From the NCBI GenBank assembly GCA_027451105.1, contig DAIDKB010000044.1, positions 56,664 to 120,663 on the forward strand: 64,000 bases of DNA, in the 5' to 3' direction. The notes below the pieces were generated by a model. The model saw nothing but the letters and a program-made list of their open reading frames with translations. It did no database searches and was not told where the DNA came from. This stretch comes from a bacterium. Its GTDB lineage: Bacteria > Patescibacteriota > Saccharimonadia > Saccharimonadales > Saccharimonadaceae. Below are positions 42,478 to 52,515 of the stretch, piece after piece. The position numbers and the translations under genes were made by a program. How positions within the stretch are numbered: the first letter of the stretch is position 1; the number at the start of each line of letters is the position of its first letter.

Positions 42478-44265
42478 ATGCGTAAGCGTATTGAGGCAGC
42501 AATACTTGCAGTAACTCTCATTATTCTTATTGGTTTTTGTGTTCAAAATACATCAGCAATAGATGTAATTACGCAAAATGTCGTAATTAGCCAAGTTCAG
42601 GTTAAGGACTCGATAAGCGCGACTAATGAAGTCGTCGAGATCTATAACAACGGCTCTAACGTGGTTGACATCACTAACTGGTGTTTGTTTTATGCTAGCA
42701 AAGATTACTTAACGCCGCCAGGGTCAGATTGGCGCAAGCTGGCTTGTTTTGTACCTGATACGACCAATACAGAAGTGGCATTGGGTGGTCAATCCTATGC
42801 TCGTATTGTTTCAAAATCATTCACGCCATCATATACTGAAGATTTTTTGGCGGTCTTTTCGTCAATGTTAAGTAACGATGCGGGACATGTTAGGCTGGTC
42901 GATAATCTAGGCAATGAAGTTGATCGAGTTGGTTGGGGTAGTTTGGCGGTTAACCCAGAGGGTGTACCGGCAATAATGGGTGATTCTGGCATAATCGAGC
43001 GCAAATTTGACGTCGACCGCGATGTCCTAGTTGATACCAACAATAACGCGGCCGATTTTTTTGATACATCTTTGGATTTGTGTCGGAATATGATTGGTCT
43101 GCAGGATGTCGTACCTGTCGGCTATCTATCGGACGTGAGCCAAGATTGCAGCTTGGCGCCCGATATCTGTAATAATATTGACGGTCTTCAAACGGTGATG
43201 CCTGACGGCTATGCAACCGATGGTCAAGGCGGCTGCATCAGCCTGGATATTTGCCCAAACCTGGGCGGCGTTCAGTTGGTGTTGCCGAGGAACTATCTTT
43301 TAAAAGATGATGGCAGCTGTATTAACGATTTATTACCACTAAAAATAACTGAACTTTTACCGAACCCAGTCGGTAACGACGCCGGTAGCGAATTTATTGA
43401 AATTTTTAATCCGAATGACCGACAAGTTGATTTAACTGATTACAGGTTAGGTATCGGTCTGAATGATGAGAAGACGCTGACTTTTCCAGAAGGCAGTACG
43501 ATCGCTCCGGGAGCGTTTGAATCATTTTCAAATACTGACTATGCTTTTACATTGGTGAATTCGTCAAGCCAGGTAAAATTGTTGCTATCGGATAATATTA
43601 TTATTGATACAACCGAGCCTTATATTGACCCGTTGCCAGGAATGTCGTGGGCGCTAATTGATTCAACTTGGCAATATACCGACCGGGTTACGCCAGGTGC
43701 CGATAATTTAGCAAAGTCGGTTGAGGCTGTCGATGCTGTACCCATAGCTATTAGTGAAGCAGTGGTCGTAGACTCGATTTTGAAACCCTGTGCTCCTAAC
43801 CAATATCGAAGTCCGGATACGAATCGTTGTCGTTTGATTGTGTCAGATTCGACGAGTGTTTTGACGCCTTGCAAGACTGGCCAATATCGTAGCGAAGAGA
43901 CTAACCGCTGTCGCAGTATTGTCTCAGATGTGGCTAGCTTAGTACCATGCAGTGAAGGTGAGGAGCGTAACCCGATAACAAACCGCTGTCGGTCGGTCTT
44001 AGGCGCTTCAACAACTACGTTGGCGCCATGCGCTGAGGGTGAAGAGCGCAATCCAGACACTAATCGTTGTCGTAAGGTTGTGGCAACGATGCCGCCGGCT
44101 GGTTTTGCGGTTCAGCCGATTGCCGACACGGCGACGGGTATGGTCGGTTGGTGGGCCTTTGGTGGCATTGGGCTGTTGGCGCTTGGATACGGCGGCTGGG
44201 AGTGGCGGGTTGAGATTGTCCGCCTAAGCCGACGATTAGCATCTTTCATTCATTTGTCAAAATAG
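42478..44265 (+). CDS. Surface protein with two lamin-tail domains and Cys-rich repeats
   Basis: 595 residues. Signal peptide (about 1-28); a first LTD domain (VVISQVQVKDSISATNEVVEIYN...); three degenerate cysteine repeats of the type C-N-GLQ-VxPxGY...C (about 200-285); a second LTD (KITELLPNPVGNDAGSEFIEIFN); four tandem PC-x-(N/G)-x(2)-R-x(3)-TNRCR repeats (about 440-535), each with two cysteines; then a C-terminal membrane helix and basic tail. Probably a disulfide-rich adhesin or envelope protein held at the outer face of the membrane. LTD domains in bacteria often occur in secreted enzymes or surface proteins. No catalytic domain seen. Confidence 0.82.
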   Translation: MRKRIEAAILAVTLIILIGFCVQNTSAIDVITQNVVISQVQVKDSISATNEVVEIYNNGSNVVDITNWCLFYASKDYLTPPGSDWRKLACFVPDTTNTEVALGGQSYARIVSKSFTPSYTEDFLAVFSSMLSNDAGHVRLVDNLGNEVDRVGWGSLAVNPEGVPAIMGDSGIIERKFDVDRDVLVDTNNNAADFFDTSLDLCRNMIGLQDVVPVGYLSDVSQDCSLAPDICNNIDGLQTVMPDGYATDGQGGCISLDICPNLGGVQLVLPRNYLLKDDGSCINDLLPLKITELLPNPVGNDAGSEFIEIFNPNDRQVDLTDYRLGIGLNDEKTLTFPEGSTIAPGAFESFSNTDYAFTLVNSSSQVKLLLSDNIIIDTTEPYIDPLPGMSWALIDSTWQYTDRVTPGADNLAKSVEAVDAVPIAISEAVVVDSILKPCAPNQYRSPDTNRCRLIVSDSTSVLTPCKTGQYRSEETNRCRSIVSDVASLVPCSEGEERNPITNRCRSVLGASTTTLAPCAEGEERNPDTNRCRKVVATMPPAGFAVQPIADTATGMVGWWAFGGIGLLALGYGGWEWRVEIVRLSRRLASFIHLSK

Positions 44266-44279
44266 CCTATACTGGTGTT

Positions 44280-44765
44280 ATGAGAATTATTGGGATTGAC
44301 CCAGGCACGGGCATACTTGGCTTTGGCGTCATCGAGGTTATCAAGGGTAAGATGAAGCTGGTTGACGCTGGTGTAATTACGACGCCAGCGCATACGCCAC
44401 ATGATGAACGCTTAGAGGATATCTTTGATAGCTTATCAGATATAATATCCGAGACTAAGCCGGATCATATGTCCATTGAAAAACTATTTTTTGCCCAAAA
44501 TGTGACGACTGCAATGACGGTAGCACAGGCCAGGGGTGTGGCGATGCTGGCTGGCCGAAAGGGTAAGATGCCGATCGCCGAATATACACCATTGCAAATA
44601 AAGCAGACTTTAACTGGTTACGGTAAGGCCGACAAAAAACAGGTACAAGAAATGGTTCGACTGCAACTTGGCCTTAGCGAAGTGCCAAAACCCGACGACT
44701 GCGCCGACGCCTTGGCGGCCGCGATCACGCATTCTTTGATGAGTCGATTAACAATCGATTCCTAG
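44280..44765 (+). CDS. ruvC: Holliday junction endonuclease RuvC
   Basis: 161 residues. Catalytic acidic residues are in GIDPGTG (Asp7), SIEKLFFAQN (Glu), and DDCADALAAAITH (two Asp). It cuts Holliday junctions moved by RuvAB. A TATACT box ends 7 nt before the ATG. ruvA and ruvB follow on the same strand. Confidence 0.95.
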   Translation: MRIIGIDPGTGILGFGVIEVIKGKMKLVDAGVITTPAHTPHDERLEDIFDSLSDIISETKPDHMSIEKLFFAQNVTTAMTVAQARGVAMLAGRKGKMPIAEYTPLQIKQTLTGYGKADKKQVQEMVRLQLGLSEVPKPDDCADALAAAITHSLMSRLTIDS

Positions 44766-44843
44766 TAAAAATAGCTTTGATAATATAAAAGTATTTGTCA
44801 CTTTTTGCAAACTTAAACAAGAAAATGTGACATAATAGAACAT

Positions 44844-45419
44844 ATGATTGCACATGTATACGGCGTGGTTGTCGAAAAATTTAGTGGTAGCGTAATAGTT
44901 GATGTTAATGGCGTCGGTTACGAAGTGCAGGTTGCCGCAGGTGATTTTGATGCCTCGGTATTGGGCGAGCAGATTAAGCTGCACACTTATCATCATATTC
45001 GTGAACAATCTCAAGAATTATTTGGCTTTAGCAGCCTGGCGGCTAAAAAAATGTTTGAACTTCTGATTACCGTTCAGGGTGTTGGCCCAAAGGCAGCCTT
45101 GTCAATTTTGTCACTGGGTGATAGTGAACAGGTTCGCAATGCCATTGCTAACAGTGATAGTGCGTACATTACCAAAGCTAACGGTGTCGGCAAGCGTATC
45201 GCCGAGCGCGTCGTAGTTGATTTGTCGGATAAGGTCGGGTTGGCGGTGCAAATTACGCGTAATGCCTCAACTGTCAACCAGCCAATTAACGATGAAGCGC
45301 TTGAAGCCCTGATTGCACTTGGTTACAGCCTAGCTGATGCTAGCCGGGCCCTTGAATCGGTACCAATTGATTTGCCGACGGCCGCCCGTGTTACGCAAGC
45401 TCTTCGAGGGGCTATATAA
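44844..45419 (+). CDS. ruvA: Holliday junction DNA helicase subunit RuvA
   Basis: 191 residues: OB-fold domain ([21 protein letters not shown]), tandem HhH region ([32 protein letters not shown]) and a C-terminal UBA-like domain that contacts RuvB ([17 protein letters not shown]). A CATAAT box ends just before the start (leaderless). Its stop overlaps the ruvB start by one base. Confidence 0.95.
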   Translation: MIAHVYGVVVEKFSGSVIVDVNGVGYEVQVAAGDFDASVLGEQIKLHTYHHIREQSQELFGFSSLAAKKMFELLITVQGVGPKAALSILSLGDSEQVRNAIANSDSAYITKANGVGKRIAERVVVDLSDKVGLAVQITRNASTVNQPINDEALEALIALGYSLADASRALESVPIDLPTAARVTQALRGAI

Positions 45420-46435
45420 TGGTGATTGAGCGAATTATTGACACGAGCCTGCACGCTGAAGATGCTGATGAGCGCCAAATTGAATCCAGCCTACGGCCCA
45501 ATAGTTTTTCTGAATATGTTGGCCAGGATCGATTAAAGAAAAATCTGAAATTAGCGATTGACGCTGCTAAAAAGCGCGGTGAACCGATTGATCACATTTT
45601 GCTTTATGGCCCTCCTGGACTGGGTAAAACCACGATGGCGAGCGTGATTGCCAATGAAATGGGTGCCAATATTAGGATAACGGCCGGTCCTGCCATTGAG
45701 CGCGCTGGTGATTTGGCGAGCATTTTAACTAATCTGAATGATGGTGATATTTTGTTTATTGACGAGATTCACCGCCTTGGACGAACAGTTGAGGAAGTGC
45801 TTTATAGTGCTATGGAAGATTTTAAGCTTGATATTATGATTGGAAAAGGTCCAGCGGCGCGTAGTGTGCGTTTGGATTTGCCAAAGTTTACGGTGATTGG
45901 GGCGACAACTAAAACAGGTGCCTTATCGGCACCGCTTCGTGATCGTTTCGGCCTGATGCATCGCTTGGAGTTTTATGCACCAGATGAAATCTCTAAAATA
46001 ATTAGTCGTGCCGCGCGAATTTTGAATTGCGATATTAAACCCGAAGCCGCCCAAATGCTATCAACTAGGGCGCGCTTGACACCTCGTATTGCTAATCGAC
46101 TGTTAAAGCGTGTTCGCGATTATGCTGATATCAATGGTGACGGTATTATCGATACGACGATTACCAAGGCGGCCTTGGCGCTACTAGAGGTGGATGAGGT
46201 TGGTCTGGATCCTGGTGACCGTAACTTGCTTGGTAGTATGATTGACAACTATGGCAGCAATCCAGTAGGCCTCAACACGATTGCCGCCCTTACCGGTGAC
46301 GAAGCGACTACGATTGAGGACTTCTATGAGCCATATCTGCTACAGATTGGTTTTATTGAACGAACACCGCGCGGCCGACGAGTGACCGCTAAGGGTTACG
46401 CTCATCTAGGCAAATCTCTCAGCGAGATTGCTTAA
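45419..46435 (+). CDS. ruvB: Holliday junction DNA helicase subunit RuvB
   Basis: 338 residues. [18 protein letters not shown], Walker [10 protein letters not shown], Walker [10 protein letters not shown], a [13 protein letters not shown] sensor/arginine region and a C-terminal winged helix ([15 protein letters not shown]). It is a AAA+ motor for branch migration, made together with RuvA. Confidence 0.97.
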   Translation: MVIERIIDTSLHAEDADERQIESSLRPNSFSEYVGQDRLKKNLKLAIDAAKKRGEPIDHILLYGPPGLGKTTMASVIANEMGANIRITAGPAIERAGDLASILTNLNDGDILFIDEIHRLGRTVEEVLYSAMEDFKLDIMIGKGPAARSVRLDLPKFTVIGATTKTGALSAPLRDRFGLMHRLEFYAPDEISKIISRAARILNCDIKPEAAQMLSTRARLTPRIANRLLKRVRDYADINGDGIIDTTITKAALALLEVDEVGLDPGDRNLLGSMIDNYGSNPVGLNTIAALTGDEATTIEDFYEPYLLQIGFIERTPRGRRVTAKGYAHLGKSLSEIA

Positions 46436-46456
46436 ATATTGATATAATATCCTTAT

Positions 46457-47185
46457 ATGAATAACGATTCGACAACCGAACGATATGACAAGCCAGTGGC
46501 CTATGACGCGGACGGTCGACCGTTATACGCCCATCCGCCAGCTTTAGCGCCTACTGAGTTGGCACCACCAATAGCTAGCGGTAAGACCGAGATTAGTCTA
46601 GAGACTAAACTGAAGCACGATACTTCAAAACGCTATTATCCAAATCTAAATCTGCAAGATGACGAATATGTTATCACGACAATTCGTCGTCATCCAATTG
46701 GTTTGTTATTACCATTTGCGGTTGGAATTGTTCTAATGGCTTTTGCGATTTCAATTCTTTATAATTATGATTTGTTTGTCCGCAGCTTTAGTCTGACTGG
46801 TCAGGCGGCTCAAGCCTCGGTGATTGCTCTGCCGGTTCTGTTAGTTACGGTTTTAATCGGTATTGGTACTTATATAAATTATTATGTTTACACTAGTAAT
46901 AAGTTTTACTTGACTAATGAAAATGTTATTCAGGACGTCCAGGTTAGTTTATTCTCGCATGTTGAGCAAATTGTAAGTCTGGACAATATTGAAGATGCAC
47001 GTTTTCAACAAAAGGGTATATTTCAGCAGTTTTTTGACTACGGTTCGATTCGTCTTAGCACTGAAGGCAATGCAACGTCTTACAATTTTACTTACGCTTC
47101 GCATCCCAAGGAATGCATTGATATGCTCAATAATGCTATCGAAGTTTGCAAAAATAGCCGCGGCAAGAATAAGTCCAGCAACTAG
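46457..47185 (+). CDS. PH-domain (bPH/YdbT-like) membrane protein
   Basis: 242 residues. A polar Pro-rich N-terminus (1-65), a bPH domain that begins DDEYVITTIRRHPIGLLLP, two membrane helices (about 78-100 and 117-140), and the bPH core KFYLTNENVIQDVQVSLFSHVEQIVSLDNIEDARFQ. Role unknown; such proteins may organise the membrane. TATAAT lies 9 nt before the ATG. Confidence 0.78.
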   Translation: MNNDSTTERYDKPVAYDADGRPLYAHPPALAPTELAPPIASGKTEISLETKLKHDTSKRYYPNLNLQDDEYVITTIRRHPIGLLLPFAVGIVLMAFAISILYNYDLFVRSFSLTGQAAQASVIALPVLLVTVLIGIGTYINYYVYTSNKFYLTNENVIQDVQVSLFSHVEQIVSLDNIEDARFQQKGIFQQFFDYGSIRLSTEGNATSYNFTYASHPKECIDMLNNAIEVCKNSRGKNKSSN

Positions 47186-47191
47186 TCGCGA

Positions 47192-47587
47192 TTACTTATT
47201 AATGCTGTCTTTGACGTAATCAGCCTCATTTTCAAGAGTTGTGCGAAGTGTGTAGGCTTGGCATTTGTTGTCACTACAATTGGTGGCATCATAGCGATAA
47301 TTACTACCAGCAGTACCCAGTTTAACTCCGTTTGGATCAGTAAATAGGGTTGGATCAACTGACGGAAGATTGGTCTCGTCGATAGTCTCTGGATAATAAT
47401 GATTGGCTTTGTAAAAAACCTCTTCTAGGCCATAATACATGGCATTGATGGCTGTTTTGCGTTGCTGGTCGCGCGCGGCAACAGCGATATCATTTTTTTG
47501 AACAAAGAATAGGACGCTAGCAACGCCAAGAATCAAAATCACAAAAATAATCTCGATAACTGTAAATCCACTGGTGCGTTTAATCAT
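47192..47587 (-). CDS. Type IV pseudopilin/prepilin
   Basis: 131 residues. Class III leader MIKRTSG, cleavage site G-FTVIEI with Glu5 of the mature protein, and a hydrophobic helix. It is followed by a soluble domain with one cysteine pair (NCSDNKC). It probably forms or caps the pilus assembled by the pilBCMNO products encoded 2 kb away. Resembles GspG-type pseudopilins in length. Confidence 0.85.
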   Translation of the reverse strand: MIKRTSGFTVIEIIFVILILGVASVLFFVQKNDIAVAARDQQRKTAINAMYYGLEEVFYKANHYYPETIDETNLPSVDPTLFTDPNGVKLGTAGSNYRYDATNCSDNKCQAYTLRTTLENEADYVKDSINK

Positions 47588-47654
47588 TGCTTACATTATA
47601 GCAAATTGTGGCGCCGGCCGGTATAATAAAAGGTAGATAAACGAGAGGGAACAT

Positions 47655-48695
47655 ATGGCAGCGAAAAAGACCACCAAAGATCCACTATCCGAAAAACCCA
47701 CCGCTAGCGAAGGTAAACTTAAGGCGCTTGGCTTAGCTCAAGAGCAAATTAATAAGCAATTTGGCGACGGCGCAATCCGTCGACTCGGCGACACTACTAC
47801 GGTTGACGTTGAGCTATTTAGCAGTGGCTCGTTGTCGCTTGACCTCGCACTTGGCGGCGGCTATCCAAAAGGTCGTATATTGGAGATTTACGGACCAGAA
47901 TCATCTGGTAAAACCACTTTGGCACTTCATGCCATTGCAGAAGTTCAAAAGCACGGCGGTACGGCTGCCTTTATTGATGCCGAGCATGCACTTGATCCAT
48001 CATATGCCCGTCGCCTGGGTGTTGACACCGACAATTTACTAGTCTCACAACCAGATAACGGCGAACAGGCGCTTGAGATTGCCGAAACACTGGTTCGATC
48101 AAATGCCGTTGACCTGGTTGTTGTCGACTCGGTAGCCGCACTTGTGCCACAAGCCGAGATTGATGGTGATATGGGCGATAGCCACATGGGTCTTCAGGCG
48201 CGTCTAATGAGCCAGGCCTTGCGCAAGCTGACTGGTATTATCAGTAAAAGTCGCACAACCGTCATCTTTATCAACCAGATTCGTATGAAGATTGGCGTTA
48301 TGTTTGGTAACCCTGAAACTACGACCGGCGGTAATGCTTTAAAGTTTTACGCTTCGGTTCGTCTTGATATTCGTCGCACCGGTCAGATTAAGGCTGGAGA
48401 GGACATCATCGGAAGTCGTACTAAAGTAAAGGTTGTAAAGAATAAAATTGCACCTCCTTTTAGAGTTGCTGAATTCGATATTATGTACAACGAGGGTATT
48501 TCAAAAACGGGTGACGTTCTTGATCTAGCAGTTCTTCATAACATTGTCGATAAATCTGGCGCCTGGTTCGCCTATAACGATGCCAAGATTGGACAGGGCC
48601 GCGAGGCTAGTAAAGAATATCTAAAGGCTAACCCCGAAGTTCTTGCCGAGATTGAAGCGAAAGTTCGTGCTAAGGTTGCCGAAGAGGCCGCCTAG
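47655..48695 (+). CDS. recA: Recombinase RecA
   Basis: 346 residues. Walker [10 protein letters not shown] (80-88), the [13 protein letters not shown]alker B region, and the DNA-binding loops [15 protein letters not shown] and [29 protein letters not shown]. Central to recombination and SOS. A TATAAT and a GAGAGGG ribosome site precede it; no clear LexA box was found. recX follows 9 bp later. Confidence 0.98.
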   Translation: MAAKKTTKDPLSEKPTASEGKLKALGLAQEQINKQFGDGAIRRLGDTTTVDVELFSSGSLSLDLALGGGYPKGRILEIYGPESSGKTTLALHAIAEVQKHGGTAAFIDAEHALDPSYARRLGVDTDNLLVSQPDNGEQALEIAETLVRSNAVDLVVVDSVAALVPQAEIDGDMGDSHMGLQARLMSQALRKLTGIISKSRTTVIFINQIRMKIGVMFGNPETTTGGNALKFYASVRLDIRRTGQIKAGEDIIGSRTKVKVVKNKIAPPFRVAEFDIMYNEGISKTGDVLDLAVLHNIVDKSGAWFAYNDAKIGQGREASKEYLKANPEVLAEIEAKVRAKVAEEAA

Positions 48696-48704
48696 TCTAC
48701 GACT

Positions 48705-49331
48705 ATGATCATTACCGCGATCGGTGTTCAGACCCGCAATAAAGATCGGGTTAACGTATCAGTTGATGGAAAATATCGATTTAGCTTGGATATGTTTCAG
48801 GTGGTCGAGCTGGGTATTAAGGTCGGTAAGTCATATGACGAGGCCGAACTTAATACCCTAGCGCAAGAGAGTCAGTTTGGTAAGCTTTATGGCCGCGCCC
48901 TAGAGTATTGTTTGTCGCGACCGCATAGTTCACGCGAGGTGAGGGATTATTTGTACCGCAAAACCCGGCCGACTCGTCAAAAAAATGGTGAGCTTAAAGC
49001 GGGTGCGCCGCCAGAGATAACTGATCGAGTTTTTAATCGCTTGGTCGGAAAAGGCTATATCGATGATCAAAAATTTGCACGTTTTTGGGTTGAAAACCGG
49101 TTCGTGCGTAAGGGGGTAAGCCGGCGAAAGTTAGTTGCCGAGTTAATGGCAAAAGGCGTCGATAATGCCATTATTCAAGCTGAACTATCGGGCAGTGATC
49201 GTACGGACGAGGCTGAGCTACGGAAAATTATTGAAAAAAGACGCGCAAAATATCCCGATGAACAAAAATTAATTGCTTATCTGGCGCGCCAAGGCTTTAA
49301 TTATGATGATATTAAGTCAGCACTTGAATAA
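48705..49331 (+). CDS. recX: RecA regulator RecX
   Basis: 208 residues. RecX three-helix repeats: ALEYCLSRPHSSREVRDYLYRKTR, VFNRLVGKGYIDDQKFARFWVENR, GVSRRKLVAELMAKGV and KLIAYLARQGFNYDDIKSAL. It restrains RecA filaments. Directly downstream of recA, as usual. Confidence 0.9.
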   Translation: MIITAIGVQTRNKDRVNVSVDGKYRFSLDMFQVVELGIKVGKSYDEAELNTLAQESQFGKLYGRALEYCLSRPHSSREVRDYLYRKTRPTRQKNGELKAGAPPEITDRVFNRLVGKGYIDDQKFARFWVENRFVRKGVSRRKLVAELMAKGVDNAIIQAELSGSDRTDEAELRKIIEKRRAKYPDEQKLIAYLARQGFNYDDIKSALE

Positions 49332-49335
49332 ATCG

Positions 49336-49950
49336 CTAAGATATAAAGCTATTTTCTGGCTGAGTTGATTGTGGCTTGAAGGGGTTAACAAAGGCGCGGT
49401 GCTCATTTTGCATGATAGGCTCGGGTTTTTTGGCGGTTGTACGGACGATAATGCAACGATCGTTAATCTCAACAATTTGTGAGCGATGGATTAATAGACT
49501 GGTATCGGTCAGGCTTTTTACGAGGCCGCGCTTAACATGTAGCTGCTGAATCACAAAGCTCGAGGCTTCAAGGCTATAATCCTCGACCTTACCAAGTTTG
49601 TGGTTGAGCTCATCAACGACCGGCATACCAACTAGGTTAAAGCCTAAATTATATAATTTATTAATATTAATAACGTCATCAATGCCGATAAATTCATCGC
49701 TACTGTCGATTATCATGCCGATATCGCTTAGCTCGCGCACCTCGGCAATCCGAATTACGGAAGGTTTTTCGGTAAGAAGCGGCCCCTCGACTATATAGGC
49801 TACAATCTTGAGATTGGCTGGATCAATAATTGGGAATGCGGTTTGGGCCAGTTTAGTGCCGGTCTGTAATCCCATGATTGAAACGCCGATGAGTCTTGAT
49901 CCAAGTAATAGCATGATATAAGTATAAGTGTTTTTAGTAACTAGTTCCAA
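49336..49950 (-). CDS. PRC-barrel domain protein
   Basis: 204 residues with two PRC-barrel-like halves: GSRLIGVSIMGLQTGTKLAQTAFPIIDPANLKIVAYIVEG, and LVGMPVVDELNHKLGKVEDYSLEASSF. PRC barrels mediate protein binding in RNA processing and envelope proteins. It lies at the end of the minus-strand pilus cluster and may be cotranscribed with it. Role in piliation is unproven. Confidence 0.78.
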   Translation of the reverse strand: MELVTKNTYTYIMLLLGSRLIGVSIMGLQTGTKLAQTAFPIIDPANLKIVAYIVEGPLLTEKPSVIRIAEVRELSDIGMIIDSSDEFIGIDDVININKLYNLGFNLVGMPVVDELNHKLGKVEDYSLEASSFVIQQLHVKRGLVKSLTDTSLLIHRSQIVEINDRCIIVRTTAKKPEPIMQNEHRAFVNPFKPQSTQPENSFIS

Positions 49951-50250
49951 TTATTCCGCAAAGGGATTGATGCGACCTGATGGCGGCGTGTAGTCTGACG
50001 GTGCTTCACTACTGGTGTGTAGCTGATTTACTCGATTAATAGTTGTTTGGTCAAAGGAGGTTGATGTCGATGTTGATGTCGATGACGTGTAGCCATCTGT
50101 TTGTGAAGCTTTTTGAAGGGCGCCACTGAGCATCAGAACAGCCACTCCGAGTCCACCAACTAGTACGACAATAAATATCGTTAAGTTATAGTTTTTAAAA
50201 ACGTTTACGATTGGGCTGAATATGGCAGTTAGACTAAGATCTTTTTTCAT
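49951..50250 (-). CDS. Small membrane protein of the pilus cluster
   Basis: 99 residues: one transmembrane helix (about 22-45), a Ser/Thr-rich linker with repeated STSTS, and a Pro-rich end (PSDYTPPSGRINPFAE). The end resembles the C-terminal part of PilP-like or pilus-base proteins (GRxNPFxP), suggesting a shortened PilP-like partner for PilN/PilO. It lies 8 bp after pilO. Confidence 0.6.
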   Translation of the reverse strand: MKKDLSLTAIFSPIVNVFKNYNLTIFIVVLVGGLGVAVLMLSGALQKASQTDGYTSSTSTSTSTSFDQTTINRVNQLHTSSEAPSDYTPPSGRINPFAE

Positions 50251-50258
50251 ATGATTAT

Positions 50259-50849
50259 TTAATTTACCGAAACCTCTATACTTAATTGATCAATCCTGAC
50301 TGAATCGCTACCGCTTCCTGCGGCTCTACCGAGGTTGACGCTAGCAATTTGCATTTTAGGCAGGTTACTCTCGACATAATTCATGAATTTTAGAAGTTTT
50401 TCGTATGATACTGGACTGGTCAGCGTTGCGGTGACTACTGGATTGGTACTGACCGCCCCTGTTGCGGTCGAGGCAGATGTGGTCGTGGTTGAAGTTGCCG
50501 GCGTTGCTTGCGAAAAACTGTAATTAGAAATAGTAATACCAGCATCAGAGGCGTATTGGTCGAGGTCTTGAATTGCTTTACTTTGATAATTTTGTCGCGA
50601 AACGGAAATCAGGCTGGTTTTTTCGATGACACTTTGTTGAGCGGCTAGCTCGGCTTGCAATTGAGCCGCAGCTTGACTGTTATTGCCACTTGAGTTTGAA
50701 TCGGCAACTGTCTGGCTGATCGTACCGGCTAGGCCAAGTAGCCACTTTTGTGCAAAATAAATGCCAGTAGCCGATGCGCCAATCATGACAAAAATTGCGA
50801 ATATCAAAATTCCTCTGAGAGCTTTTGCTGTCATGCCTGATTTTTTCAC
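50259..50849 (-). CDS. pilO: Type IV pilus assembly protein PilO-like
   Basis: 196 residues. One N-terminal helix (about 12-33), coiled coil (SQAAAQLQAELAAQQSVIEK), then a ferredoxin-like domain (SYEKLLKFMNYVESNLPKMQIASVNLGR). Position after pilN and the fold fit PilO; sequence conservation in this family is low. It starts 4 bp inside pilN. Confidence 0.78.
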   Translation of the reverse strand: MKKSGMTAKALRGILIFAIFVMIGASATGIYFAQKWLLGLAGTISQTVADSNSSGNNSQAAAQLQAELAAQQSVIEKTSLISVSRQNYQSKAIQDLDQYASDAGITISNYSFSQATPATSTTTTSASTATGAVSTNPVVTATLTSPVSYEKLLKFMNYVESNLPKMQIASVNLGRAAGSGSDSVRIDQLSIEVSVN

Positions 50850-51403
50850 TGGGCAGCTCCTCGGTTGATAGTCACGCTGAGCGTTGCTGTGATTGGGTAA
50901 TCCTTAGATTGCTGGCTGGCGCTCGACAGTGATACAAAAGCGACATTCGAGAAGAGTGGGGACGATTGAAAATTATCCTTGACGGCCAGGGCGGCAGTGG
51001 TCGTTTTAGCGTATACAGTTAGTGTCGTTGGCGTACCGAAACTGGTGGTGCTTAAGTTTAGGCTATCAAGGACAGCGCCAGTTGGCATAAGAGCGGCAAT
51101 ACCAGTAATGACTTTTGAGTAACGAACTTCTTTATCAAGAGTTGCCTTAGCGGTTGCCAGACTTGCTTGAAAAGAGGCTACTTGGTTCTTCGAGGTTAGA
51201 TATGACGATGCTTTAGCCTGATTGTCTTTAAGGGTGTTTTCGGCACTTGTTTGCGTATCCATAAGGACGACATAGACACCGTAGCCGACAGTTGCTAGGA
51301 ATATCATCGCGGCCGCCAGGACGATCACATATCGCCTCAAAACAACGTTAGTTCGAGCAGCACGTATTTCGCGTTTGGTGCTATCGGGCAATAAATTAAT
51401 CAC
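50846..51403 (-). CDS. pilN: Type IV pilus assembly protein PilN-like
   Basis: 185 residues. The start MINLLPDSTKREIRAARTN is the PilN tail that docks onto PilM (usual xINLLP). It is followed by one membrane helix (about 25-48) and a ferredoxin-like domain. Overlaps pilM and pilO by 4 bp each, so the three are coupled. Confidence 0.88.
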   Translation of the reverse strand: MINLLPDSTKREIRAARTNVVLRRYVIVLAAAMIFLATVGYGVYVVLMDTQTSAENTLKDNQAKASSYLTSKNQVASFQASLATAKATLDKEVRYSKVITGIAALMPTGAVLDSLNLSTTSFGTPTTLTVYAKTTTAALAVKDNFQSSPLFSNVAFVSLSSASQQSKDYPITATLSVTINRGAAQ

Positions 51404-52455
51404 TTCCAGATGCTCCCTGGCTTGACGCTGGCTAGGCCAGCAACGGTGATGTACCTTGAGCGAAATTGTTTTGCTGGTTCGGGTAGCTTACCAAAATCAA
51501 GTTTTTGCCAAGGACTAGCAACACGAGCCGGCATAACAAGAGCATTTGTAAAGTATTCGCCAATACCGGGCACGTTGCTGCCGGCGCCGACCACAAGTAG
51601 CTGCTCGAGCTTGTGTTTATCATTAAGGCGTTCATTGTAGTAGCGGATGACTTTTCGAACTTCAACAACGATGCGCTCAAGACTTGGTTCAAGTGCGCTA
51701 CTTATTTTTTCTTGGCGTGGGCCGGCACTTAAGCCGTTGAGGACTTTTAATTGGTGGGCATTCTCAACGGCAATATTTAACTTTTTCGCTATATCAAGGG
51801 TGAAGGTGTTACCGCCAATAGCTAGACCACCGGTGACCCGAATCGAACTGTCTTTTAATACGGCGATATCAGTGCTAGCCGGACCGATGTCGACAATGAC
51901 GGTTGGTAGGTGTCCGTCTTCTGTGATGGTGATTAATCGGCCAACTGCACTAATACCGGGCTCGATTAGAACAACGCGTAGACCGGCGCTTTCGGCGGCA
52001 GCGATACAGTTGTCGACAATCACGCGCGAGACCGCACTCATAAGGACGGTGATATCGGTTTTGCTGCGCTCGATTATCTCATAGTCGATGTAAAGCGTTT
52101 CGGCGGGCACGGGCACATATTGGTCAACTTCAATGTCAACAGCGTCTTTTAGGTTTTTTTCGGCACTGATCGGCAGGGTGAAGGTGCGCGAGAAACTGCG
52201 CGCCGTTGGCACGCCAATAACAACGTGGTTGCTAGACAAATTGCCAACTAGTTTTTGGCTGACTAATGACTTAATGTTGTCGGCTAAATAAGTATTATCA
52301 CCCTCAAGTGATTCCTTAATTTTGATAGGGTCGAGGTCAACCGAGCCATAGCCAAGTACTAGCCATCGCTTGGTGTCGACGGCCATAATTTTGACTCCAG
52401 TACTACTGATGTCAAGTCCGATAATCGGTTTGTCTTTATAAAATAACTTTGCCAT
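51400..52455 (-). CDS. pilM: Type IV pilus assembly protein PilM
   Basis: 351 residues from the ATG before AKLFYKDKPIIGLDISSTGVKIMAVD. Actin-like ATPase fold with phosphate loops GLDISSTG and VDIGPASTDIAVL, and GAGSNVPGIGEYF. PilM is a cytoplasmic partner of PilN. The frame could start at a TTG 27 bp upstream, but ATG is likelier. A TATAAT on the minus strand lies about 26-30 nt ahead of it. Confidence 0.88.
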   Translation of the reverse strand: MAKLFYKDKPIIGLDISSTGVKIMAVDTKRWLVLGYGSVDLDPIKIKESLEGDNTYLADNIKSLVSQKLVGNLSSNHVVIGVPTARSFSRTFTLPISAEKNLKDAVDIEVDQYVPVPAETLYIDYEIIERSKTDITVLMSAVSRVIVDNCIAAAESAGLRVVLIEPGISAVGRLITITEDGHLPTVIVDIGPASTDIAVLKDSSIRVTGGLAIGGNTFTLDIAKKLNIAVENAHQLKVLNGLSAGPRQEKISSALEPSLERIVVEVRKVIRYYNERLNDKHKLEQLLVVGAGSNVPGIGEYFTNALVMPARVASPWQKLDFGKLPEPAKQFRSRYITVAGLASVKPGSIWK

Positions 52456-52515
52456 GATGCCCACTAGTGATACTATGCCCAATTATAGCATGAGTGGTTT
52501 GAGATAAGTACAGGG

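Noticed and set aside
43790..44090. Tandem repeats that might suggest a CRISPR array
   Set aside because: They are in-frame protein repeats (PC...TNRCR) within a long ORF, with no fixed-length spacers. No CRISPR array or cas gene was seen in the window.
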